Notes under the pieces: model-generated
What the model was told of the DNA's origin: nothing
The model's database searches: none
The model's input: only the letters and a program-made list of their open reading frames with translations
Assembly (NCBI RefSeq): GCF_000949455.1
Contig: NZ_JXXK01000011.1
Coordinates: 44,631 to 108,630 of the forward strand
Source: Ruthenibacterium lactatiformans
GTDB lineage: Bacteria > Bacillota > Clostridia > Oscillospirales > Ruminococcaceae
Direction of reading: 5' to 3'
DNA: 64,000 bases
Translations under genes and position numbers: made by a program
Part shown: positions 47,678 through 55,830 of the stretch, one piece after another
How positions within the stretch are numbered: position 1 is the first letter of the stretch
Layout: each line of letters begins with the position of its first letter

Positions 47678-49282
47678 TTGAAGTATATCACGGCAGTGCC
47701 GGCCTCGGCGGGGCTGGCGGTGGGGACGGTGCGGTATTTGCGCCATACGCAAAGCGGGCTGGGGCGCGCGGTGCGGTCCCCCAAGGAGGAGCAGGAGGCG
47801 TTTGAAAACGCGGTGCGGGAGGCGCAGGACCAGCTCATCCGGCTGGAGCGGCGCGCCGCCGCACAGGACAGGGATATTTTTATGGTGCAGCGGGTGCTGC
47901 TGGAGGACGAGGGCCTTCGGCAGGAGGTGGCGTCCTATATCCGGGTGGGCGCGGGTGCGGCGGCGTCGGTGGAGCGCGCGGCGGGCATTTTTGCGGGCCG
48001 CATTCGTGCACTGGAGGACCCGTACATGCGCGAGCGTGCCTGCGATATCCTGGACGCGTGCCGCCGGGTCGTCAAGGTACTGGACGGCCAGCCCCACGAG
48101 ACGCTGCGCCTGACAGGCCCGGCCATTTTGGTGGCTGAGGAGCTGTATCCCACGGATATCGTCACGCTGGACCGCAGCCTGGTGCTGGGGTTTATCACCA
48201 GTGCGGGTTCCCCCAATGCCCACGCGGCCATCATCGCCCGCACCATGGGTATCCCTGCCGCGGTGATGGCGGGGCCGGAGCTGCTGGAGGGCTGTGACGG
48301 CCGCACGCTGGCGCTGAACGGAGACACCGGCGAAGCGTATCTGGACCCGGATGAGGCCACGAAAACACGCTTTGCCCACAAACTGCGCCTGCAGCGGCGG
48401 CACACGCTCTCGCAGGAGCGGCTGCGGGCAGTGCCGTGCACCACAAAGGACGGCACGCGCATCTCGCTGATGGCGGACTGCGCGTCGGTGGAGGACGTGC
48501 GTACGGCTGTGGAGACGGGCGCGGACGGCGTGGGCCTGCTGCTGAGCGAATACCTGCTGCTGGCCGGGCGCGTGAACGGCGAGGAGGAGCAGTACGGCTT
48601 CTATACTGCCTGTCTGGCGGCGGCGCAGGGCAGGCCCGTTACCATCTGTACCTTTGACGTGGCGCCGGATAAGACGGGGACGGAATTTCCACGGGAGGAA
48701 GAAGCAAATCCCGCGATGGGGCTGTGCGGCGTGCGCTACTGCCTGGCGCATCCGGATTTTTTTGAAACGCAGCTTCGGGCGCTGCTGCGCGCCGGGCTGG
48801 CGGGAAATCTGCGCATCCTGCTGCCCATGGTCTCTACGCGGGATGAGTTCGAGCATGCTCTGGACGCTGTTTACCGCGCCAAATGCGCGCTTCGGGAGCG
48901 GGGCGTACCCTTTGCCGAAACGGTTCCCGTGGGTGCGTTTATCGAAACGCCCGCCGCGGCGCTGACAGCCGGGGACCTGGCGCGCCGCGCCGCGTTTTTC
49001 AATGTGGGCACCAACAATCTCATCCAGTATACATATGCGGCCGACCGTGTGAACCCCCAGGTGCGGGCCTATCTGCCCGCTGCCTCCCCCGCCGTATACC
49101 GGCTTGTACGGTTCGCCGTGGAGGCCGCGGCCGAAGCACGCATCCCGCTGTGCCTGTGCGGCGAGGGCGCGGCGCAGCCCGCGCTGGCCGAGGCCTATGC
49201 CCGCCTGGGCGTGCGCGCCTTTTCCCTGCCCGCGCGGGAGCTGCTGGAGGTAAAGGAGTACCTGATGGGCGTCACGCTGTAA
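47678..49282 (+). CDS. Divergent homologue of PTS enzyme I (phosphoenolpyruvate-protein phosphotransferase)
   Basis: TTG 47678 is the start because GGGAGG is 10 bases upstream; 534 residues, slightly shorter than the usual 570. It follows the enzyme I plan: N-terminal VPASAGLAVGTVRYL, HPr-docking helical part, the phospho-His loop SPNAHAAIIARTMGIPAAV (His at residue 182), and the PEP barrel with FFNVGTNNLIQYTYAADR and LCLCGEGA holding the acid-base Cys. Several PEP and metal ligands are altered: the LLRTEF arginine is L (LLLSEY), the R before TxDIGGDK is C (TICTFDVAPDK), and GTNDL is GTNNL. No HPr gene is nearby. It may be a weak or non-enzymatic relative. Confidence 0.8.
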   Translation: MKYITAVPASAGLAVGTVRYLRHTQSGLGRAVRSPKEEQEAFENAVREAQDQLIRLERRAAAQDRDIFMVQRVLLEDEGLRQEVASYIRVGAGAAASVERAAGIFAGRIRALEDPYMRERACDILDACRRVVKVLDGQPHETLRLTGPAILVAEELYPTDIVTLDRSLVLGFITSAGSPNAHAAIIARTMGIPAAVMAGPELLEGCDGRTLALNGDTGEAYLDPDEATKTRFAHKLRLQRRHTLSQERLRAVPCTTKDGTRISLMADCASVEDVRTAVETGADGVGLLLSEYLLLAGRVNGEEEQYGFYTACLAAAQGRPVTICTFDVAPDKTGTEFPREEEANPAMGLCGVRYCLAHPDFFETQLRALLRAGLAGNLRILLPMVSTRDEFEHALDAVYRAKCALRERGVPFAETVPVGAFIETPAAALTAGDLARRAAFFNVGTNNLIQYTYAADRVNPQVRAYLPAASPAVYRLVRFAVEAAAEARIPLCLCGEGAAQPALAEAYARLGVRAFSLPARELLEVKEYLMGVTL

Positions 49283-49487
49283 CAGGGCGTTCTGCCGGGG
49301 ATAAGCGGCGGATGAACTTTGCGGGACACGGCGACACAGGCGTAAAACGAAGGCAGACAGCCGCTTTCATACAGCCCGGCGGCCCGGCAAACTGGAATCG
49401 GCCAGGCGGAACAGGAGATGCTTTCTGCATGACAGGGCAAGAAATGGGGCAATAAAACAATCAAAAGCTGAAGAGGAAGAACCGCAA

Positions 49488-49979
49488 ATGGCAACAGGGA
49501 GCGGTATCAGGAAAAAGCTGGAAACAGAATATTTGGCGCAGAGTCTGCAAGGCCATATTCAGTATTACGCAACGTCGTATAGCAGAAGTCCTGACCATGA
49601 GGGGCGGGCGGCAATAAGATATGATGGCAACGAAATCATCAAGGGATGTTATTGGAATAACTGGATGAAAGCAGATTTGTTTCCCGGAGATGAAAAATAC
49701 AAAAAACGCATGGAAGTGGAAAATGCGCATATGGATGATACAGCTTTAAGACTAAGTGTTTTTGGTCAACGCTGTTTTTACAACGCCTTTGCAGAGTTTG
49801 ATGATCAAGATATTGAAATGAGCCTTAACAGTGCTAATTTAATCGTAAGAATATTTGCTGTATTGGATAGGCGGGTTGGCAAACGGAGATTAACCTTGAT
49901 GAAAAAGACAATACAGGAAAAATCAGATACGTTTCAGGAGTTTTTTGCAATTCGTGCAAAAGCAGAAGAACTGTTATAA
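49488..49979 (+). CDS. AT-rich hypothetical protein (SF0329-like)
   Basis: This 163-residue protein starts at ATG after GAGGAAG. It opens IRKKLETEYLAQSLQGHIQYYATSYSRSPDHEGRAAIRYDGNEI, a pattern I associate with the SF0329 family of uncharacterised proteins, tentatively. The rest is helical, with NAHMDDTALRLSVFGQRCFYNAFAEF and a Lys-rich end. GC is clearly below the neighbours, which suggests transfer. It sits alone between the enzyme I homologue and the pfl riboswitch. Confidence 0.65.
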   Translation: MATGSGIRKKLETEYLAQSLQGHIQYYATSYSRSPDHEGRAAIRYDGNEIIKGCYWNNWMKADLFPGDEKYKKRMEVENAHMDDTALRLSVFGQRCFYNAFAEFDDQDIEMSLNSANLIVRIFAVLDRRVGKRRLTLMKKTIQEKSDTFQEFFAIRAKAEELL

Positions 49980-50001
49980 TTTCCAATTTACCAATTTTAT
50001 G

Positions 50002-50010
50002 TTATCCACA
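50002..50010 (+). other. Perfect DnaA box
   Basis: TTATCCACA matches the consensus DnaA 9-mer. It stands alone, about 100 bases before the pfl promoter; a single 9-mer can occur by chance in 64 kb. Confidence 0.4.
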
Positions 50011-50106
50011 TACAGGCATCCTTCGTAAAGCAGAGCGCTGGCATCCCGAAGGCCGGTTTAACCATATTTTTGAGTTGTGCGGCCTGCGGATTCGGCTGTT
50101 TGTCCG

Positions 50107-50136
50107 TTGACAGCCTTTGCCGAAGCGTGGTATCAT
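50107..50136 (+). promoter_or_regulatory. Promoter of the pfl operon
   Basis: TTGACA (50107-50112), 18-base spacer, TATCAT (50131-50136), directly before the riboswitch. Confidence 0.75.
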
Positions 50137-50145
50137 AAATACATA

Positions 50146-50228
50146 ACCGAGACGCGGCCGTAACTGACGGAACGAGTGGGCTTACCACAGGGGAACGGGC
50201 GCGGAGTTTTGATGCCGGCCGTCTGGGC
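50146..50228 (+). promoter_or_regulatory. ZTP (pfl-motif) riboswitch aptamer
   Basis: The conserved core of the pfl motif is present: CGTAACTGACGGAACGAG at 50159-50176, the GTGGGCTTACCAC hairpin, AGGGGAACG, and the signature GCCGGCCGTCTGGGC at 50214-50228, whose CTGGGC forms the pseudoknot that holds ZTP (or ZMP). The class takes its name from pfl genes, and a pfl gene follows here. Ligand binding reports low 10-formyl-tetrahydrofolate. The GGGC (50225-50228) is shared with the terminator stem, giving the switch. Confidence 0.93.
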
Positions 50229-50258
50229 AACACCGCTTTTGCGGTGCTGCCCTTTTTT
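50225..50258 (+). terminator. Riboswitch-controlled terminator
   Basis: GGGCAACACCGC-TTTT-GCGGTGCTGCCC then TTTTTT. The first four bases belong to the ZTP aptamer, so ligand binding should block the stem and allow pfl transcription. Confidence 0.9.
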
Positions 50259-50364
50259 GTTGCCCTGAAACAAAAAGATTTTCTCAATGGCCGCCGCCGG
50301 GACGGTACAGGAATGAAAAGGGGCCGCGCCTCCGCGGTGTGTGAGCGAACAGGAGGTACAGGAA

Positions 50365-52596
50365 ATGTGCAAGGCATGGGAAGGGTTTACGACCGGGGCG
50401 TGGCAGAGCCGCATCGATGTGCGGGATTTTATCCAGAAAAACTATACGCCCTACGGAGGAGATGAAGCGTTCCTGGCGCCGGCAACACCGCGCACGCAGG
50501 CACTGATGCATAAGCTGCAGGGCCTGATGAAGCTGGAGCAGGAGTTCGGCGGCGTGCTGGATGTGGACACCCAGACGGTGTCCTCCCTGCTCAATTACAA
50601 GCCGGGCTATCTGGACAAAGACAACGAGCTGATCGTCGGCCTGCAGACGGACAGGCCGCTGAAGCGCGGTGTGAATCCTTTCGGAGGCATCCGCATGGCG
50701 CGGGAGGCCTGCCGGGCCTACGGCTATGAGCTTTCCGGGCAGGTGGAGCAGGAGTTCGCCTACCGCACCACCCACAACGACGGCGTATTCCGCGTGTACA
50801 ACGAGCAGACCCGTGCGGCCCGGCACTGCGGCCTGATCACGGGCCTGCCCGACGCATATGGCCGGGGCCGGATCATCGGCGATTACCGCCGCGTGGCGCT
50901 CTACGGGACAGACCGACTGATCGAGGAAAAGAAAAAGGACAAGGCGGAGCTGGGCCGCGGCGCGATGACGGACGAGAACATCCGTCTCATCGAGGAAGTC
51001 TGGCGGCAGATCGACTTTCTGGGCAAGCTGCGGGATATGGCCGCGCTGTACGGCTGCGACATCAGCCGCCCGGCGCAAAGTGCCCGCGAGGCCGTGCAGT
51101 GGACCTACTTCGGCTACCTTGGGGCCATCAAGGAGCAGAACGGCGCGGCCATGAGCCTGGGCCGCGTGAGCACGTTTCTGGATATCTATTTCGAGCGGGA
51201 CCTGGCCGCGGGCAGGCTGGACGAGGCGGGCGCGCAGGAGCTGATGGACGACTTTGTGATGAAGCTGCGTATGGCGCGCCACCTGCGTACGCCGGAGTAC
51301 AACGCGCTGTTCGGCGGCGACCCCATGTGGATCACCGAAGCCGTGGGGGGCATGGGCTCGGATGGCCGCACGCTGGTGACGAAAACTTCCTTCCGCATGC
51401 TGCATACGCTTTACAATCTGGGGGCGTCGCCGGAACCGAACCTGACCATTTTGTGGAGCGGTGCGCTGCCCGCCGCGTTTAAGACATACTGCGCCCGCGT
51501 CTCCTGCGAGACAGACGCCATCCAATACGAAAACGACGACCTGATGCGCCCCATTTACGGCGACGATTACGCCATCGCATGCTGTGTCTCAGCCATGCGG
51601 CTGGGTAAAGACATGCAGTTTTTCGGCGCGCGGGTCAATTTGCCAAAGCTGCTGCTCCTGTCCCTCAACGGTGGCCGGGACGAGATGAAGAACATGCAGG
51701 TCGGCCCGGTGCATACGCCCTATGAGGACGAGTATCTGGAGTACGGCAGGGTGACGGCGCTGCTGGACGCATACCGCCCCTGGCTGGCGGAATTGTATGC
51801 CGATACCATGAACGTCATCCATTACATGCACGATAAATATGCTTATGAAAAAACGCAGATGGCTCTGCACGACACCCATGTGCACCGCTACATGGCTTTC
51901 GGTATGGCGGGCCTGTCCGTGCTGGCAGATTCACTCTCGGCCATTAAATACGCGAAGGTGCGCTGCATCCGCGACGCCGGAACGGGCCTCATCACGGATT
52001 TCGAGGTGGAGGGAGACTACCCCGCTTTCGGCAACGATGACGACCGCGTGGACGCCATTGCCTGCGAACAGGCCGAAGCGTTTTACAACGAGCTGGCAGG
52101 CCATGCGCTGTACCGCGGAGCCGAAGCCACGCTCTCGGTGCTGACGATCACCTCCAACGTGGTGTACGGTAAAAAAACAGGCTCCACTCCCGACGGCCGC
52201 AAAGCGGGGCAGCCCTTTGCCCCGGGCGCGAACCCCATGCACGGCCGGGAAAAAAGCGGCGCGCTGGCCTCGCTGAACTCTGTGGCAAAGCTTTCGTACC
52301 GGTACTGCAAGGACGGCATCTCCAATACGTTTTCCATCGTGCCGGGAGCGCTGGGCAGGACGGACGAACAGCGCCGGGCCAATCTCGTCAGCCTGCTGGA
52401 CGGCTATTTTTCCCAGATGGCCCACCACATCAACGTCAACGTGCTCAGCCGTGAAACGCTGGTGGAGGCGTACAATGACCCGGAAAAATACCCCAATCTG
52501 ACCATCCGCGTTTCAGGCTACGCGGTGAACTTCCACAAGCTAACGAAAGAACAGCAGCGCGAGGTCATCGCCCGCACGTTCCACGAGGCGATGTGA
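50365..52596 (+). CDS. pflB: Formate C-acetyltransferase (pyruvate formate-lyase)
   Basis: PFL splits pyruvate and CoA into acetyl-CoA and formate with a glycyl radical. ATG 50365 is chosen because AGGAGG is 8 bases upstream; 743 residues. The active-site pair is C406-C407 in YAIACCVSAM, and the radical glycine is G718 in IRVSGYAVNF. CETDAIQYENDDLM and TPDGRKAGQPFAPGANP are further PFL signatures, which separates it from choline and glycerol lyases. It is under the ZTP riboswitch and directly followed by its activase. Confidence 0.96.
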   Translation: MCKAWEGFTTGAWQSRIDVRDFIQKNYTPYGGDEAFLAPATPRTQALMHKLQGLMKLEQEFGGVLDVDTQTVSSLLNYKPGYLDKDNELIVGLQTDRPLKRGVNPFGGIRMAREACRAYGYELSGQVEQEFAYRTTHNDGVFRVYNEQTRAARHCGLITGLPDAYGRGRIIGDYRRVALYGTDRLIEEKKKDKAELGRGAMTDENIRLIEEVWRQIDFLGKLRDMAALYGCDISRPAQSAREAVQWTYFGYLGAIKEQNGAAMSLGRVSTFLDIYFERDLAAGRLDEAGAQELMDDFVMKLRMARHLRTPEYNALFGGDPMWITEAVGGMGSDGRTLVTKTSFRMLHTLYNLGASPEPNLTILWSGALPAAFKTYCARVSCETDAIQYENDDLMRPIYGDDYAIACCVSAMRLGKDMQFFGARVNLPKLLLLSLNGGRDEMKNMQVGPVHTPYEDEYLEYGRVTALLDAYRPWLAELYADTMNVIHYMHDKYAYEKTQMALHDTHVHRYMAFGMAGLSVLADSLSAIKYAKVRCIRDAGTGLITDFEVEGDYPAFGNDDDRVDAIACEQAEAFYNELAGHALYRGAEATLSVLTITSNVVYGKKTGSTPDGRKAGQPFAPGANPMHGREKSGALASLNSVAKLSYRYCKDGISNTFSIVPGALGRTDEQRRANLVSLLDGYFSQMAHHINVNVLSRETLVEAYNDPEKYPNLTIRVSGYAVNFHKLTKEQQREVIARTFHEAM

Positions 52597-52599
52597 GCC

Positions 52600-53355
52600 G
52601 TGGACGCACAGATGCAGACGCCGGAAAACGGCGTGAAAGGGCGCATACACTCGTTTTTGTCCATGGGAGCGGTGGACGGACCGGGGCTGCGCTATGTGGT
52701 GTTTCTGCAGGGCTGCCCGCTGCGCTGTGCCTGCTGCCACAACCCGGACACCTGGAACGCGGCGGGCGGCACGGAATACACGGTGGAGGATGTGCTGCGG
52801 CGTGTGCGCCGCTGTAAGCCGTACATTTATGAGTCGGGGGGCGTTACGGTTACGGGCGGTGAGCCGCTGGCCCAGCCCGTGTTCACTGCGGCGCTGCTGA
52901 AGGCGTTGCGGGCGGAGGGCTACCACACGGCGCTGGATACCTCCGGCGCGGGTGCTCTTGCCGCCGCGCGGGAGGTGCTGGCGCATACGGACCTGGTGCT
53001 GGCGGACCTGAAGTTCAGCTCCGAAGATGGATACCGCGCCCATACGGGCGGCAGCCTGGCCCATACGCTGGATTTTCTGGCGCTGACACAAGAGCTGGGC
53101 GTGCCGCTGTGGGTGCGGCACGTGGTGATCCCCGGCTTGACGGACGGCGAGGCACATATCCGCGCATTGGCGCGCATGGCCGGACAGTTCCATAATTTGC
53201 AGAAGGTGGAGCTGTTGGGCTTCCGAAAGCTGTGTCTGGAAAAATACGGGGCTATGGGCGTTCCGTTCCCTCTTGCGGACACACCGGAGATGGACGCCGC
53301 AGCGCTGTGCCGGCTGGAGGACGCGGTGCGGCGAGAACTGCCGGACCTTGCGTGA
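52600..53355 (+). CDS. pflA: Pyruvate formate-lyase activating enzyme
   Basis: PflA is the radical-SAM enzyme that installs the glycyl radical on PFL. The 251 residues start at GTG 52600, three bases after the pfl stop. The cluster motif C39-x3-C43-x2-C46 is in QGCPLRCACCHNP, preceded by GAVDGPGLRYVVFLQ, the usual start of this family; VTVTGGEPLAQPVF and the SAM-binding DTSGAG follow. No extra ferredoxin domain is present, as expected for a PFL activase. Confidence 0.95.
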   Translation: MDAQMQTPENGVKGRIHSFLSMGAVDGPGLRYVVFLQGCPLRCACCHNPDTWNAAGGTEYTVEDVLRRVRRCKPYIYESGGVTVTGGEPLAQPVFTAALLKALRAEGYHTALDTSGAGALAAAREVLAHTDLVLADLKFSSEDGYRAHTGGSLAHTLDFLALTQELGVPLWVRHVVIPGLTDGEAHIRALARMAGQFHNLQKVELLGFRKLCLEKYGAMGVPFPLADTPEMDAAALCRLEDAVRRELPDLA

Positions 53356-53381
53356 AAAAGGCGCGCCGGACGAAAAAACAC

Positions 53382-53410
53382 TTGCGCGCCGCAAAAGGGT
53401 ATGGTAAAAT
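53382..53410 (+). promoter_or_regulatory. Promoter of the mntP transcript
   Basis: TTGCGC (53382-53387), 17-base spacer, TAAAAT (53405-53410), ending about 10 bases before the riboswitch. Confidence 0.7.
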
Positions 53411-53419
53411 ATGCTTATA

Positions 53420-53520
53420 CCTTTGAGGGAGTAGTTCGCGCCGGGCCTGTACGGCGTGTAAAGTCAACATGATGGCGCGCCGGCACGCGCCTGGCTTTGC
53501 TTAATGAACAAGACTCATGG
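53420..53520 (+). promoter_or_regulatory. yybP-ykoY manganese riboswitch
   Basis: The leader has the two conserved loops of the yybP-ykoY class: CTTTGAGGGAGTAG (53421-53434) and GTCAACATGATGGCG (53463-53477), with the junction CTGGCTTTGCTTAATGAACAAGACT that is typical of it. The two loops sandwich one Mn2+. The next gene, mntP, is a Mn2+ exporter and the most common target. A terminator overlaps the 3' end. Confidence 0.92.
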
Positions 53521-53552
53521 GCGGCTTTGCGCCGTCCGTGGGTCTTTTTTTT
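53511..53552 (+). terminator. Terminator of the Mn2+ riboswitch
   Basis: AGACTCATGGGCGGC-TTT-GCGCCGTCCGTGGGTCT followed by eight T. Mn2+ binding should favour read-through into mntP. Confidence 0.85.
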
Positions 53553-53678
53553 GCGGCCCCGCCCCACAGGGCCGCAAAACGGACGCCTCCCTTTTCCGGC
53601 GCGCGCTGCGGGCGGAACAGATTATCCGGCCGCAGACACGCATATTCTTATGAAAGCAGATTTGGAGGAAAAAGCGTT

Positions 53679-54251
53679 ATGGATTCGATCACCCTGTTCG
53701 TACTCGCGCTGGGGCTTTCGATGGACGCATTTGCGGTGTCCATCTCCAACAGCATGTGTTTTTCCGGCCTGCGGCGGAACGAGGCCGCCCTCACGTCGCT
53801 GTCCTTCGGCGTGTTTCAGGGCCTGATGCCCGTGGCCGGGTATTTTGCGGGCCGCGCCTTCGCCGATGTGGTGAGCGCGTTTGACCACTGGATCGCCTTT
53901 GCACTGCTGGGCTTCATCGGCGGCAAAATGATCTGGGACGCCGTCAAGGAGCTGCGCGCGCCGGAGGCGTGCCCTGTGGGCCGCGCGTTCAGCTATAAGC
54001 TGATGGTGGTGCAGGCCTTCGCCACCAGCATCGATGCGCTGGCTGTCGGCGTCAGCTTTGCCGCGCTGGATGTGAACATCGCCGCGGCGGCTTCCTTCAT
54101 CGCCTGCGTCACGTTCGTCTGCTGCCTTGCGGGCCATCTGCTGGGCAAAAAATTCGGCAGCTGGCTGGGCGGTAAGGCCGAGATATTCGGCGGCGTCATT
54201 TTGGTGTGCATCGGCGCAAAGATCCTCGTTGAGCATCTTTCCGGCGGCTGA
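53679..54251 (+). CDS. mntP: Manganese efflux pump MntP
   Basis: MntP exports Mn2+. ATG 53679 follows GGAGG (9 bases) and gives 190 residues. Six membrane helices are arranged as two similar halves, each with the conserved acidic motif: LSMDAFAVSISNS near residue 15 and TSIDALAVGVSFA near residue 120. FGVFQGLMPVAGYFAG and GFIGGKMIWDA are further family marks. The preceding yybP-ykoY riboswitch makes the function very likely. Confidence 0.96.
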   Translation: MDSITLFVLALGLSMDAFAVSISNSMCFSGLRRNEAALTSLSFGVFQGLMPVAGYFAGRAFADVVSAFDHWIAFALLGFIGGKMIWDAVKELRAPEACPVGRAFSYKLMVVQAFATSIDALAVGVSFAALDVNIAAAASFIACVTFVCCLAGHLLGKKFGSWLGGKAEIFGGVILVCIGAKILVEHLSGG

Positions 54252-54276
54252 GGGCCGGAAAAAACAGAGAAAATGC

Positions 54277-54316
54277 AAAAACGTGCGCGTGTTTCGTTGA
54301 CACACGCACGTTTTGT
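54277..54316 (+). terminator. Terminator of mntP
   Basis: AAAACGTGCGCGTG and CACACGCACGTTTT pair with one mismatch around a 9-base loop, then GTTT. Confidence 0.8.
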
Positions 54317-54391
54317 TTGCTATGCTGGACAAAGACGGCGCTCTATGCGGATGCGCCGGGTATCGGAGAAGGAAAAAGAGGGATCAGGGTT

Positions 54392-55765
54392 ATGGAAAAA
54401 CGAGAAAAATTTGCCTCGCGGCTGGGCTTTCTGCTCATTTCGGCCGGGTGTGCCATCGGCATCGGCAACGTATGGCGCTTCCCCTATATTACCGGACAGT
54501 ACGGCGGCGCGGCGTTCGTGCTTATTTACCTGTTTTTCCTGGTCGTGCTGGGCTTGCCCATCATGGCCATGGAGTTCGCCGTGGGCCGGGCGTCCCGCAA
54601 AAGCTGCGCGGTCAGCTTCCGCGTGCTGGAGCCTGCGGGCACCAAATGGCATTGGTACGCCTGGCTGGGCATGGCGGGCAACTATCTGCTGATGATGTTC
54701 TATACCACGGTGGCGGGCTGGATGCTGGCCTATGTGGTAAAAATGCTGCGCGGTGCGTTCACAGGCGCGTCCGCCGAGGCGGTGGGCGGCATTTTCAATG
54801 ACATGCTGGCGCAGCCGGGGCCGCAGATATTCTGGATGATTGTGGCTGTGGTGCTGGGCTTCGGCGTGTGCAGCCTGGGCTTGCAGAACGGTGTGGAGAA
54901 AATCACAAAAGCCATGATGGTCTGCCTGCTGCTGCTGATGGTGGCGCTGGCTGTGCGCAGCGTCACACTGCCGGGCGCGGACGAAGGCCTCAAATTTTAT
55001 CTTGTACCGGATTTCGGGCGCCTTGTGGAGCAGGGCGTGGGCAATGTGGTGTACGCGGCCATGGGACAGGCCTTTTTCACGCTGTCTCTGGGCATCGGCG
55101 CCATGGCCATTTTCGGCAGCTACATCGGCAAGGAGCGCACGCTGCTCAGCGAGAGCGTCAACATCACGCTGCTAGATACCTTTGTGGCGCTGATGGCGGG
55201 CCTTATCATTTTTCCCGCCTGCTTTTCCTTCGGCGTCAACCCGGGGCAGGGCCCAGGCCTTGTATTCGTCACGCTGCCCAATATCTTCGGCGGCATGGCG
55301 GGCGGCCGGGTATGGGGCGCGCTGTTTTTTGTGTTCATGAGCTTTGCGGCGCTGTCCACCGTTATTGCCGTATTTGAAAACATCGTTGCCTTCGGTATGG
55401 ACTTGTGGGGCTGGAGCCGCAAAAAAGCCGTGTTGGTAAATTTTTTCGCCATTCTTGTGCTGTCGCTGCCCTGTGTACTGGGATACAACGTGCTTTCGGG
55501 CTTTATGCCCTTCGGCGAGGGCAGCGCCGTGCTGGACCTGGAGGACTTCCTTGTTTCCAATACGATCCTCCCGCTGGGCAGCCTTGTATACCTGTTGTTC
55601 TGCACGTCCCGCTACGGCTGGGGATGGAAAAATTTTGTGGCCGAGGCAGACGAGGGCAAGGGCATACGGTTTCCAAAATGGGCGCGGGTATACGTCAGTT
55701 ACATTCTGCCGCTCATCGTGCTGTTCATCTTTTTGATGGGCTATAAGGACAAATTCTTCACCTGA
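54392..55765 (+). CDS. Neurotransmitter:sodium symporter family transporter
   Basis: ATG 54392 gives 457 residues with about 11-12 membrane helices. The N-terminal signature FASRLGFLLISAGCAIGIGNVWRFPYITGQYGGAAFVLIYL is that of the NSS (SNF) family, with unwound helix 1 (AGCAIGIGN) for Na+ and substrate, and FFTLSLGIGAMAIFGSYIG in helix 6. Bacterial members such as LeuT, TnaT and MhsT take up amino acids. Substrate is not predictable. The ribosome site is weak (GAGGGATCAGGG). Confidence 0.92.
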   Translation: MEKREKFASRLGFLLISAGCAIGIGNVWRFPYITGQYGGAAFVLIYLFFLVVLGLPIMAMEFAVGRASRKSCAVSFRVLEPAGTKWHWYAWLGMAGNYLLMMFYTTVAGWMLAYVVKMLRGAFTGASAEAVGGIFNDMLAQPGPQIFWMIVAVVLGFGVCSLGLQNGVEKITKAMMVCLLLLMVALAVRSVTLPGADEGLKFYLVPDFGRLVEQGVGNVVYAAMGQAFFTLSLGIGAMAIFGSYIGKERTLLSESVNITLLDTFVALMAGLIIFPACFSFGVNPGQGPGLVFVTLPNIFGGMAGGRVWGALFFVFMSFAALSTVIAVFENIVAFGMDLWGWSRKKAVLVNFFAILVLSLPCVLGYNVLSGFMPFGEGSAVLDLEDFLVSNTILPLGSLVYLLFCTSRYGWGWKNFVAEADEGKGIRFPKWARVYVSYILPLIVLFIFLMGYKDKFFT

Positions 55766-55775
55766 GGAGAAAAAC

Positions 55776-55820
55776 AAAAAGAGGCGCCGCCGCGGGATAT
55801 ATCCGCGGCGGCGCTTTTTG
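55776..55820. terminator. Bidirectional terminator between the NSS and HtrA-like genes
   Basis: GCGCCGCCGCGG (55784-55795) pairs perfectly with CCGCGGCGGCGC (55803-55814), flanked by AAAAAG and TTTTTG; it serves both converging genes. Confidence 0.92.
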
Positions 55821-55830
55821 TTTTGAAGCT

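Noticed and set aside
49312..49455. 47-codon frame between the enzyme I homologue and the SF0329-like gene
   Set aside because: It has ATG but no good ribosome site and reads as low-complexity sequence; not enough support for a gene.
50002..50010. Single perfect DnaA box as a regulatory site of pfl
   Set aside because: One 9-mer is expected by chance in a window of this size, and a riboswitch already explains control; kept only as a low-confidence feature.
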